Assembly (NCBI GenBank): GCA_015350385.1
Contig: WNKI01000004.1
Location: 1,868,351 to 1,932,350 of the forward strand
DNA length: 64,000 nucleotides
Reading direction: 5' to 3'
DNA from: Aculops lycopersici
Taxonomy: Eukaryota; Arthropoda; Arachnida; Trombidiformes; Eriophyidae
Position 1 is the first letter of the stretch. The number at the start of each line of letters is the position of its first letter. Made by a program: the position numbers and the translations under genes. Shown one piece after another: positions 32,399 through 41,949 of the stretch. The notes beneath the pieces are model-generated. The model was not told the origin of the DNA. It ran no database searches and saw only the letters and a program-made list of their open reading frames with translations.

Positions 32399-35300
32399 TT
32401 AACCTGATTGTCTTCTATCATTCATCATGTCCGTAAGTCTTTTAGAGGCCACCTCGCTAATGCCACCAACTCGGTGGCGCTTAGTGTTTTCACCGTCGTC
32501 GTCCTGAAGGATGCGTTTAGTTGCCGTGCGCCTATTGACCATGTTGTTAATATCTTGCAAATCCTTTGCCGGACTTCGATTGAAGTTGTAACACAAAGGC
32601 TTACCGGGAGAAGCTGGCAAGGAGTTACATTTCAATGGTTGCACGTAAACCGAGTGTTTCTCTGAAACCCGACGCCAGGGCGAAATAGGATTGGCATTCA
32701 TCCTGGGTAGTGGTGAAAGATTTAGCGAGCTATCTGGTAAAGATGCGAATTTAACCATGAGGCTTCTGACTTGTGGCAGATAAACTAGATTATAGAATTG
32801 AATTAGATCGCCACGCTCAGGTAGTGGGGGTTGATTTGATGAATTTGATGATATTGAACCGGATGATGACGCTGGCCCTGTTCCATTCTTAATAGGTGAG
32901 CTTGTGACAGACGATGATCCTTTCCTAGGTGACCGGGTTGCCATACTTAATGCACTTGTAGGCCTATTAGTTGCTGTGGCACCATCATCAAGTAGTTTCA
33001 ATGGAGGTTTTGCCAGCAATACACTGCGGTATGTCTCAATGTTAGCCTGTGGTTGCCATCTGTATGATTTCATGATTTCTTGAAAAAAGGTTGAACTACG
33101 TTCAATCTTGCATACCTTGCTAATTGCGTAAGTGGCACACATGATCATTTGGTCTAGATGACGATCCCTTAATAGATTTGTATGATTCCTGATTTGATCC
33201 TCGAATAAAGTCCATATTTTACGTTGCAAATCTGGACTTGTGAGTTGGAGTCGATTCCATAAGTCACGGAAACGTAACTCCGCAAGCTGATATACCTTCC
33301 TGAAAAATAAGTTCACCGGGTTTGCTCTGACGGCTGGACGGATCGGAGCGGGAGAATGATCTATCTCCTGTCGTTGAGTTACATAGTCCGAGTCAAGAAC
33401 ACAACTTGGATGAGCATTGAGAATCACATACTTGATGTCACCATTTTCCGTCTTGTGTGGAACCATCTGCAATATTTGAGGCTGGCTTGACCTGTTGGAT
33501 CCATCACCGGATATGCCACCATCAAACAAACGACGCCTGGCGCCTGCATCGAGTGGCGAGATGGAGTATCTTCCTGAAACTGGCATCGGTGATTGGAAAG
33601 CCTCATGGCGACGCAATGACGATAGAGGCGACATCTCGAAAGGGTTCTGCTCATTGTTCGTCGGCGGTAGTTGAACATTCTGGCACGAGGGAATACTGCC
33701 ATTCGCAGCAATCGCGGTCCACAATGGTGAGTCAGATTCCCAAGCCATACTATCTAGCACTCGCTCCTCAATAGTAGCCAGATGTTTGACAATATCTCGA
33801 GATAAACGCTCCTCCTCTCTAATTACCAATTCGATAATCTTGTAGAATAGGAACGGATATAAGCGAGTTTCGCCAAAGTCCCTATATATATCAAGAACCC
33901 AGGGGAACGTTTTCATTGCATTGTGTGAGGCTAACACAATCTCGACGCAACATGCAAAAAGTGATATGTGGAAAATTTCATGTCCTAATAGACTACTTAG
34001 ACTGTCGCCTATCTTATCGGTGGGTAGGCGCTTCTGTTCGCGCACAATTATTGATTCCAGTACTTTGAAGTATAACTTTCTCGCTAGGTCGACTCTTTTG
34101 CGAGCTAATTCAATTGCCTGAGGTTCGTTGCTTTGATCGGAGGTGTAGGTAACGACAAATTTCTCAACCATCTGAGACGCTCTGGTCATGATGGCTTCAC
34201 GCGGGTTGGTCGTGCAAAGTTTAAAGATATCCTCTAATGAGGCGGTGGGTTCACCCGTGCAATCAGCCAACATTCTGTACAAGTCACCTACTTTCCTTGT
34301 AGCGTTGCTGACTGGACAAGAGGGTTGGCTCGCTCTATTTGCTAGATAGCTACGATTACTTAGTGGGGTCTGTGGAACGAATCTACCCCCGTTCTCTAGC
34401 GAGGGTTTCTTAGTGTCCAAGTCGGAGGTCGTTGTTTCGGCACTGTTGGGTGGCGTCAGCGTAACGCTTGAATCTTTCTCTTTCTCATTGATCATTCGCT
34501 TCAAGTCGCTGAGATCATAAACAGGTGCACCTAATTCTTTTTGAGCATTCTCGCTTAAGAATATGCGTTCGTCAAAATCACCTATTGACAGCATTAGAGC
34601 ATCGTGCTCCTTGGCGAGCTTCGTCATGTTGCTTTCAAAACTGCAAGCGTCAAAAATACCTATTGTTGTATCGTTTGTTGTAACAGATGGAGTTGTTTGC
34701 GTTTCATTGGTGCTCGAAACTTGTAACACTTTTTTGTTTACTAGTTCCTTTATGTATGGCTTTAACCAGTGCTCACGGATACCTTTTGCATCCACAACGA
34801 TTCCGTCCCAGCTATTGCACAACACCTGTAGAATACACGTTTGGGTGTTATCATGGTTCATTAGCTTGAAGTCCTCGGTGTCGAAATTCTCAGGTAACCC
34901 CTTGAAGTTTGGGTTGAGTACATCGTGTGCAAATTTGCTGATCAGTGCATTTGAATAGCAAAAGTCAATACAAGCTAGCAATAGATGATACGAGTTGACC
35001 AGATCCTCGCTTATAGCCGGCCGGGTGGCCTTGATGTTAATATACAAAACCCAGCAGAAGTAATAGATGTCTGCTGTCGTGACCTCGTAGTTGAGTCTGG
35101 CAGATGCTGTTGATTTTCTAGTCCTGTTGTGAGCCTTCTCTGGCGACTGCTCCTTCGATTTGGCGCTAATTTGTTTGAACACATCAGGAAAAATCTCACG
35201 ATACTTCTTGAAAACAACAGCCGACACATTGAAGTTGCGCTCCAGGTGAGATATTTTCGATCTTATTTCACTCGATGGTTCTGTCATCTTGAGCCACTTG

Positions 35301-35548
35301 TCCATCATGCTTAAAAAATCGACAAGACTCAATTTGCACAAGCGTAATAGTTGCGTCAGTGAGACTCCAGTGGGCATGGATTGGGGGTTCTTGTTGGTGA
35401 TTACGTAAATTGCGCATGCAATCCATTGCGTCTTGTCGCCCTCAACAATGAACTGTTCCCCAACTTTGGTAAATGCTTGGCAAACTTCATCGGCTGTTTG
35501 CTTATCCAAATTTAATTGGTTGCATAATTGATTGATGGACTCGTCCAT
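32399..35548 (-). CDS. RBL1: Retinoblastoma-like pocket protein (p107/p130 type)
   Basis: Pocket proteins bind E2F-DP factors and restrain S-phase genes, and are part of DREAM-type complexes. The 1049-aa product has an N-terminal cyclin-like domain (about 1-240). The A half of the pocket lies at about 415-615 (through 'LLGHEIFHISLFACCVEIV' and 'FPWVLDIYRDFGETRLYPFLFYKIIELVIREE'), followed by a spacer of about 130 residues and the B half at about 740-970 ('VNLFFRKVYQLAELRFRDL', 'HLDQMIMCATYAISKV', 'FYNLVYLPQVRSLM'). 'HSVYVQPLK' after pocket B matches the p107/p130 group rather than RB1. Several SP/TP dipeptides in spacer and tail are potential CDK sites. Its length fits p107 (1068 aa). No intron is visible. 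E2F-type sites lie 760 and 1060 bp upstream, consistent with autoregulation. Invertebrates often have one or two such genes; I cannot say whether this is the only one. Confidence 0.94.
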   Translation of the reverse strand: MDESINQLCNQLNLDKQTADEVCQAFTKVGEQFIVEGDKTQWIACAIYVITNKNPQSMPTGVSLTQLLRLCKLSLVDFLSMMDKWLKMTEPSSEIRSKISHLERNFNVSAVVFKKYREIFPDVFKQISAKSKEQSPEKAHNRTRKSTASARLNYEVTTADIYYFCWVLYINIKATRPAISEDLVNSYHLLLACIDFCYSNALISKFAHDVLNPNFKGLPENFDTEDFKLMNHDNTQTCILQVLCNSWDGIVVDAKGIREHWLKPYIKELVNKKVLQVSSTNETQTTPSVTTNDTTIGIFDACSFESNMTKLAKEHDALMLSIGDFDERIFLSENAQKELGAPVYDLSDLKRMINEKEKDSSVTLTPPNSAETTTSDLDTKKPSLENGGRFVPQTPLSNRSYLANRASQPSCPVSNATRKVGDLYRMLADCTGEPTASLEDIFKLCTTNPREAIMTRASQMVEKFVVTYTSDQSNEPQAIELARKRVDLARKLYFKVLESIIVREQKRLPTDKIGDSLSSLLGHEIFHISLFACCVEIVLASHNAMKTFPWVLDIYRDFGETRLYPFLFYKIIELVIREEERLSRDIVKHLATIEERVLDSMAWESDSPLWTAIAANGSIPSCQNVQLPPTNNEQNPFEMSPLSSLRRHEAFQSPMPVSGRYSISPLDAGARRRLFDGGISGDGSNRSSQPQILQMVPHKTENGDIKYVILNAHPSCVLDSDYVTQRQEIDHSPAPIRPAVRANPVNLFFRKVYQLAELRFRDLWNRLQLTSPDLQRKIWTLFEDQIRNHTNLLRDRHLDQMIMCATYAISKVCKIERSSTFFQEIMKSYRWQPQANIETYRSVLLAKPPLKLLDDGATATNRPTSALSMATRSPRKGSSSVTSSPIKNGTGPASSSGSISSNSSNQPPLPERGDLIQFYNLVYLPQVRSLMVKFASLPDSSLNLSPLPRMNANPISPWRRVSEKHSVYVQPLKCNSLPASPGKPLCYNFNRSPAKDLQDINNMVNRRTATKRILQDDDGENTKRHRVGGISEVASKRLTDMMNDRRQSG

Positions 35549-36306
35549 CTTGTATGCTGTTTTTGTTGTTGATGATGATGATGTTTACGTGCGTAAGTGA
35601 TGATGGTTAAGTTAGGTGTATCAATAATATAGTGATGGTGTTGGTGGTTAATATATCAAAGAGTCATTTGGTCTGGTTATGGTTCTGTCTCTCGCTTTCT
35701 ATATCAGATTGATATTGTTGTCTTGATATTATTGATTCCGTTTGGATGGTTATGTTCGAAAATACGGCATTGACTTCTGGCCCACTGCCCGCTCTTGTTT
35801 TCGCTCGTTGCAATACTCTAAAACGCTCGCTTGCCTGATGATAATTATGTCTTGTGTATATTTTTATTCACAAATTGTGAGGATGATGATTGCTCGTGGT
35901 GGAGGTGCTGCAGTAACCCGGAATGAATCCCGAGGTGGGCGTTACTGCACAATAGGGATAAAGTCGAATGAAAATAAAAAGCCACAACCCGAACTGGGCG
36001 ACGCTATCCTTGTTGGAGTTAGTGTGACTTGCAAAGAAGTCAGGGATATTTGACTGATTGCTGCAAGAGGCAACGGGTCTATCGGAGCAGCGGATGCCCG
36101 TTTAGTCTGTGGCGTGTCCGCGGCAAAGCCAACAACAGCAGTCGGGCTTTCTCCACTCTCTTTGTGTGCCTCCCTGTGTTGATCGTTGCAGGCCGTGCGA
36201 TGTCTGATGGTCGCGTTACTTTTGCCCGTGTGTCTGTTTGTTTGTTCCTACCCCTGAATTTAAAGCCCTGGCACATGTGCGCAGCCGGCGAGGGGGCGGG
36301 GGTAGA

Positions 36307-36326
36307 AAATTTTGGCGCCAAAATTT
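36307..36326. promoter_or_regulatory. Palindromic E2F site upstream of RBL
   Basis: A perfect 20-bp palindrome centred on GGCGCC contains TTTTGGCGCCAAAA, which holds the E2F consensus TTTSGCGC-type core on both strands. It lies about 760 bp upstream of the RBL start. Mammalian pocket-protein promoters (p107, RB) carry E2F sites and are self-regulated, so the position is meaningful. Binding itself is inferred. Confidence 0.55.
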
Positions 36327-36603
36327 GCAAACACAAAGAGAGAGTCGCTCACTTGTTTTCGTTCGTTAGGGCTTTTTCGACTTTGAAAATGTTCGCAGTG
36401 AATCCCGAATTTCCGCGCTCACACTGGATTCTTTGTGCGAGTTTAGGGGAGAAAATTAAAACACCCCAACTTTGTTGGGCTTGCTCTTTAAAAATCAACT
36501 CTAAAAACGCTTTCGCTTTTCCCAAAAGGCGCACTCAAACTTAAACCCCAGACCCTTAAGCGAAGCGTAAAACACCCCAGGTGTTTCCTTAAAATTCCCT
36601 CCA

Positions 36604-36611
36604 TTTCGCGC
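36604..36611. promoter_or_regulatory. Second E2F consensus upstream of RBL
   Basis: An exact TTTCGCGC, the classic E2F consensus, lies about 1060 bp upstream of the RBL start and 280 bp from the palindromic site. Confidence 0.4.
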
Positions 36612-38004
36612 ACCATGAACAAAGAGAAACCTTGTCCCTGTTCCAATAGTTGTGTCGTCGTGGCCATCGTTTCGTTTCGTTTCGCGTCCAAGTTCTAATT
36701 TTTAACCTCAATCTCAAACCTTAACTCAACTTAACGGTATGGTCATGGGCTATCATGTCCACCACAGTAGAACACTGGAAGGTGGGAGCACACTAGAGGA
36801 GGAAGGCAGGAGGCAACCACTGAACGCTACAGTTGAGAGATAGCGACAACAAACCTCAAGTTTTCTTGGTTCGCTTCTTTTCTTCTTCAACAATGCACCA
36901 ACAACAAAGACCTTTAATCTCTGGCCAATTGGCGGCGATTTAAATCCACCAGATGGTAAATTTTATGACCCACCGGAATCCCACCACTAGCAGCATGATT
37001 GCAAGCCTCCTCATCAGATTAACGTTTCGCCCCCTTCTTTATTCGACCGTTTCCAATTTTAATCTCTTCTGCTTCCGGCTCGACTAGTAGCCTCTTGCTG
37101 TATCAGGAAGAGGAATAGACTTCCAGAGTTCCGCACTTGTTGAAGCTATTCCGTGGATTACTTTTTGTCCATGGCAAAAGTTGGAAAAAGAGAAAAACTC
37201 CATCATTTTAAAAGAATTTGGTCGATCACACGAGGCAAGTGCCCACCTGTGGACTTTTTTGCACACCTACATGTACATGTATGAGATGACCTGTTGACCT
37301 CTTTGGTATTTCATTGTTCCTCTCGTTGATAAGTAACAATCCAGAGATAGCCCCACTTTGCAACTAAAGTGAGATCAACGTAGCATTCCTGGTATTTAAA
37401 CTAAAGTCAACCTGTCGGATTAGTGGCGCTTGGCGGCTGCCGATTTATAACCTGACGGACGATAGAGAGTAGATTATACTTGAAGAGGGCAAACATTCAA
37501 ATACAATCTAAATTCAGTCAATCGAATGATTTTTGGAGTTGAATATTTCAAAATATATCCAACCGCTAGACTTTTGGCTAAACTTTGAGTTTTTTACCTG
37601 CTTAAGACGTCTAGATGAATGCAACAGAAATCTCGTCGCACCTTAACATTCACCCAGACGACAGAGGCTGAGGCGACGACCACACGCGCTGTTTGCACGA
37701 GGAATAATTTGCAAGGAGTCAGCAGCTAGCCGCATGGCTTGCGGGAGTTTTCATTTCCTTCATGCTTCAGATAGACAACGAATTAGTGCAGAAGTAGTGC
37801 AAGGAGATTGAATATTGACAACATTGTTCCAATTTTTCGTTATTTGCCGATCTTATTAACTCTCCAGCTCAAGTGCTAGTCTAGAATTGTGAGCATTAGT
37901 CTTTTTGGCCACCACTAACGGCACCACAAATTCTTTTGTGCAATCAATCCAAGTTATTGCAGCACTTAAGCGACATCGCCACATTTAACCACAGTCAAAT
38001 TGAA

Positions 38005-38029
38005 GACGACGACGACGACGACGACGACG
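38005..38029. repeat. (GAC)n trinucleotide run
   Basis: Eight GAC units in non-coding DNA about 440 bp upstream of APIP. Confidence 0.85.
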
Positions 38030-38470
38030 CGAATGTTTCACGAGCCACAAATGAGCATACCGAGCAAGATTGATTTGCCCATCTCTGCACTAGTTGGTCC
38101 ATTCAATGAACAATATCTACCTCGTGGACGAATGAGCAACGTCTACTTAGTTTTTAGTGGTTTCAATAGCTAGTCAGCAAGCAAGACTACTAGCCGGCTT
38201 ATAGAACTCGTGACCACAGTGATAACAGGCAAAAGCTCGCTTCAGATGGAAGCCTAGATAGTAACAAGTGCAATATCTATGTCTAACTGAACACCCTCGT
38301 CATCATCATCTCAGTATATAGCGAGAGCAGTTGTAGGATCATTCAACCAGCGAAACAAACTTTCACTTTAGATCCGAGAGAAGTAGTTGCCAATACATAT
38401 ACTTATGTTATTTGTAAAAAAGTATTAATTTTCAGAAAAAAGAACGACTTCTTCGCTAACAACAATAGAG

Positions 38471-39283
38471 ATGGATGAAAACTCCAATCATCAAGTAGTC
38501 GGATTTACAAACGGAAACGGACCTTGTGTCAAGAAAAGCACACCCATTACAAGTCAGGACATTAAAGAGAAGCATCCGAAACAATTGATACCAGAGCTAT
38601 GCAACCACTTCTACCATTTGGGCTGGGCATCTGGAACTGGCGGCGGATTGTCCATTCGACGAGAGGGTAAAATTTATTGTGCTCCATCGGGAGTTCAAAA
38701 GGAACGCATCCAGCCGGAAGATATGTTTACATTGAATGAGGACGGCGAGATTGTTGAGCGACCCCAAAATCCCAAACTTAATTGCTCTGAATGTTTAAGT
38801 TTGTTTATGGTTGCATTCAAGGTTCGGGATGCGGGTTGCTGCATCCATAGCCATTCCATACACGCAAATTTGATCACCTCCCTCTATAGTCAGAAGAATA
38901 TCGAGTTCCAGAAATCTAAGCGAGGTAATAATAATCCTCAATCGACAGCGTTTATAACAAATCCATACGAGTTTAGAATCAGTCACCAGGAAATGATAAA
39001 GGGTATTAAGAAGGGCAAGAGCAATGAAAATTTAAATTACAACGACACACTCGTTATCCCAATAATCGATAACGTTTTACACGAACGCGATTTGGCAGGT
39101 GCAATGCAACAGGCGGTCTTGAGATATCCCCTGAGCAACGCAGTGTTGGTCAGGGACCATGGGGTTTACGTTTGGGGAAACACTTGGCAACAGGCCAAGA
39201 GTATGGCTGAATGCTACGATTACCTGTTCAAGTTGAAGCTTGAGGCTGTGAAGTGCGGCTTCGACTGGATGCTTTACGAATGA
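38471..39283 (+). CDS. APIP: Methylthioribulose-1-phosphate dehydratase
   Basis: APIP/MtnB dehydrates 5-methylthioribulose-1-phosphate in the cytosolic methionine salvage pathway; in vertebrates it also inhibits Apaf-1. The 270-aa protein belongs to the class II aldolase fold. Zinc ligands are His126 and His128 ('CIHSHS') and His230 ('LVRDHGVYVWG'), matching human His115, His117 and His195. The catalytic acid/base is Glu174 in 'SHQEMIKGIKKG' (human Glu139). 'ASGTGGGLSIR' and 'IYCAPSGVQKERIQPEDMF' are the family's substrate-binding blocks. The unusual point is an insertion of about 24 polar residues just before the 'HQEM' motif relative to the human enzyme, containing 'KSKRGNNNPQS'. The frame stays open through it, so I read it as a surface loop. 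The first ATG is used, in an A/G-rich context. Confidence 0.95.
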   Translation: MDENSNHQVVGFTNGNGPCVKKSTPITSQDIKEKHPKQLIPELCNHFYHLGWASGTGGGLSIRREGKIYCAPSGVQKERIQPEDMFTLNEDGEIVERPQNPKLNCSECLSLFMVAFKVRDAGCCIHSHSIHANLITSLYSQKNIEFQKSKRGNNNPQSTAFITNPYEFRISHQEMIKGIKKGKSNENLNYNDTLVIPIIDNVLHERDLAGAMQQAVLRYPLSNAVLVRDHGVYVWGNTWQQAKSMAECYDYLFKLKLEAVKCGFDWMLYE

Positions 39284-40713
39284 TACGATGGCTTGAAGGA
39301 TGTTTTGGGAGGAAACAATAGATGGAAGCCGGATGCAAAATACGTAATGCCTAACCGAAGAGAACAGCTACCTCAAATTTGTGCAAGATATAATATAACC
39401 AATAACAATGCTCATCAACCTCTACTAGCTAGAGACTCCACTTCATCATCTACCCGGGCAAGTTTATAGAGCCTGTTGCGCACTTGGTTCCCACTTTTGC
39501 CCCTCGCTGCGCCTGGCGCATGAATCATTCATTATGTCAAGCTTGCAAATAATTCACTCGCAAGCTCTCATTTGAAATTCAGCAAAATTTTTACCCCCAC
39601 TCCCCTCAAGCTGTCCTACCATTCATTTGCTACTTCATCTTTGGGTCGTTGTAGTTGTTTGCATCGCGAGTGGTCCATTTATTTATGTTGGAAGCAATCG
39701 CTTAAAGCAGCTCGCGAATATCTCTTTCCTCGAGTTGCTGTTGTTGTTATGATTGCTATTGCACTTACTTTTGAGTTCGTAGAGTAACTACAACGACTTT
39801 CGGTACGCATTTAAGCATCAGCCGTCAGATGGATTCACCAACTCGCGTCATTTCGAAGTTTCACTCTAGAGCTAGCCAACCAGTCGCTAGTTTGCTATCC
39901 ATCTGGCTAACGGCCTCAATAAGAGCGAGGAAACTATGGGCGTTGGCGTCGACACTTCCAGCTGCTTCGTCGCTGTTGCTACCGATCAGTTTGAGGCTAG
40001 CTCGGCAAATTGCTTGGCTTTTCGTGGACCATTTAGTATCAGCGGCCTCCCCGGTAAGAAAGATTTCTAGCGACTAACTTGGATTGGCTGCAACAGTCGG
40101 CAACTGCCGCCTAATGCTAATGGCATCTCTTCCCTCCCCTAACCTCATGCTTATCTCATCTATCTCGCCGATACGACGATTCATTGATGTGCCGCCTTCG
40201 CCCCCGAACCTCAGCCATCAGGCCAACGCCGAGCACCTAGCTACCAAGTCGCTATGTGCGCGCCGCGGATCCAACTCGCCCCATATCATCTACTTCTCTC
40301 AAGTCAACTGCTACTAGTCACTATCAATCGTGACTTTGTCTGCTAGCTAGCTTACAGTTTTAGTTTCTATGTCTTCAACGAGGCGCTTTGTTAGTTTGCT
40401 TATTCTTCTCAAGTCTTGGGGCAGTAAAGAGCGAGGCACTAGGCGCAGTAGTCTGTTTAGATCTCAATAGTACGTCTCAAATTTGGACTTAGTTTCAGTC
40501 GAGACGAAGGGGGGAAGGGAATCGATAGATTTGCCTTGTAAACTCCACATAGATTGAGAGGGAGGAACCAAGTTGAGTCAAAGTTGTCTAGAGGTGAACT
40601 CGCTGGATTTCAATCCTAATTCTGGAATATCATTTAGATTTAATCATCAAGTTGCAGTTGCTGAGTTGGAGTTAACAATTGTTGATTACTTACATGAACA
40701 ATAATCAAGAATC
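39284..40713. other. Intergenic region upstream of troponin I
   Basis: About 1.4 kb with no supportable gene. It holds the APIP 3' end and presumably the troponin I promoter and muscle enhancers. Frames on the + strand at 39572-40317 have no recognisable content. I did not find an exact MEF2 consensus. Confidence 0.5.
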
Positions 40714-40717
40714 ATGA
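40694..40717 (+). promoter_or_regulatory. Seven-codon uORF ending on the troponin I start
   Basis: An upstream ATG at 40694 opens a frame of seven codons whose TGA (40715-40717) overlaps the troponin I ATG as ATGA. The uORF start has T at -3 (weak context), whereas the main start has A at -3, so most ribosomes would probably scan past it. Whether this DNA is in the mature mRNA is not known. Confidence 0.35.
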
Positions 40718-41480
40718 ACGATTTTATCAGCCAGGTAAGTTAGTTCAGTGAGATTGAACTGTAGTATGTCGTTTTAAGACTCTTAGAATCAAATTACATC
40801 ATATAATATACTAACTGAATCCATGATGAAATCTCATCTCTTACCAGGACGAAAAGCGTATCCGCGAGGAGCGAGAGCGCAAGAAGGCCGAGGTTAGGGC
40901 TAGACTCGAGGCTCAGGCTGCCAGTAAGACTAAGAAGAAGGGTTTTATGACACCTGAGCGCAAGAAGAAGCTCAGAATCTTGCTTAGACGAAAGGCGGCC
41001 GAGGAGTTGAAGCGCCAACAGGAGGCCAAGGCAAATGAGAGGAAACGTATTATTAGCGAGCGAACTGGTTCAAAGAAAAACTTCGATTCCATGTCGGAGG
41101 AGGAGCTGAAGTCGGTTTGCCGCCAAATGCACGATAGATTGAAAAATCTCGAATCGGAAAAGTGGGACATGGAAACCAGTGCCCAGAGGAAGGAGCTAGA
41201 GATTCATCAGCTATCCACTCAGGTTAGCGACATGAGAGGTAAATTTGTTAAGCCACCATTGAAACGTATACCCAAATTTCAAGCCAAGATTGAGCGCATG
41301 TTGTTGAATGCCAGAAAAGAGATTGGCTTTACAGTTACCCTGAAATCCGTTAAAAAAGATCAATTCAAAGTTGATGAGGCCAAGGATAACAAGGACCAGG
41401 CACCCGAATGGTCATGGAAGAAGGGACAGAAGGGCGAGCAACAGGAGGTTCTATCTACTGAGGAGGTTGAGGAGTACTAA
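40714..41480 (+). CDS. wupA: Troponin I (two coding exons)
   Basis: Troponin I is the inhibitory subunit of the thin-filament calcium switch in muscle. The coding sequence is 40714-40734 joined to 40848-41480, giving 217 aa. Exon 1 encodes only M-N-D-F-I-S-Q and ends at CAG|GTAAGT. The 113-nt intron ends TTACCAG and has a CTAAC branch-like word 33 nt before the acceptor. Exon 2 opens in frame with 'DEKRIREERERKKAEVRARLE', the usual TnI N-helix, then 'KKKGFMTPERKKKLRILLRRKAAEEL', the coiled coil and 'VSDMRGKFVKPPLKR', which is the conserved inhibitory and switch region. Arthropod genes normally have several coding exons, some alternative. Here everything after codon 7 is one exon. A poly(A) signal AATAAA lies at 41620-41625. 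The gene symbol follows the fly orthologue. Confidence 0.95.
40735..40847 (+). other. Troponin I intron, phase 0
   Basis: The donor is GTAAGT, the acceptor is TTACCAG, and a CTAAC branch-like sequence occurs at 40811-40815. Removal joins codon 7 (CAG) to codon 8 (GAC) in frame and restores a typical troponin I N-terminus. It is the only coding intron I can demonstrate in this window. Confidence 0.9.
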
Positions 41481-41949
41481 GCTACTAATTTTGAGTTGAG
41501 ATTTGATTAATGTGTAATGTCGGCGATTCAAAAAACATGACGATATAGCAATTGGATCCTCAGGTAAACTCATTGGCACCTTGTACTTTGCGTCTCTGGA
41601 CAACAAGGAGAATCTTTCAAATAAACAACCTAAGGGTGCTAGTTAGTTCTTCGTCATCATATTTATTCTTGTTTCAAATCTAAACAGCGGGCTAAGAAAG
41701 ATAATCGAAGTTCAAATGTCGATAGTCCCAAAATCTATAGCCACTTGTTGAGATGAGAAATTGTGTAGCCAACTGCTCACTTCAATGAGCGAGCGCGTGA
41801 CTCATTCGCGGCCACTGCACATGGAGCAGCGACACGAGAAAAAAGCTACATCCCCACGTGGTGAATTTAGCCACATTTTCGGCGATCATCCAACTCAAGC
41901 TCGTCATTATTCTATTCATCCTTGTTGATATCGCTTGATTATTAACAAA
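41481..41949. other. Short intergenic stretch between troponin I and NGDN
   Basis: 469 bp on the + strand. It contains the troponin I 3' UTR with AATAAA at 41620-41625, and then the NGDN promoter. No additional gene. Confidence 0.6.

Larger units (their letters stand above)
35549..38470. promoter_or_regulatory. Divergent intergenic region of RBL and APIP
   Basis: About 2.9 kb without a supportable gene. The half nearest RBL carries the E2F-like sites listed separately. A GAC run lies at 38005-38029 nearer APIP. Frames such as 36029-36544 on the + strand are not protein-like and start at a poor context. A TTTTCAG acceptor-like word about 35 bp before the APIP start could mark a 5' UTR intron. 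Confidence 0.5.

Noticed and set aside
36029..36544. 171-aa + strand frame upstream of RBL
   Set aside because: Irregular composition with no family features. It crosses the palindromic E2F site and lies in the likely promoter.
38925..38948. Possible 24-nt intron (GT...CGACAG) inside APIP
   Set aside because: Its removal keeps the frame, but 24 nt is below any animal intron size I would trust and the donor is poor. The surrounding insertion would remain anyway. Treated as coding.
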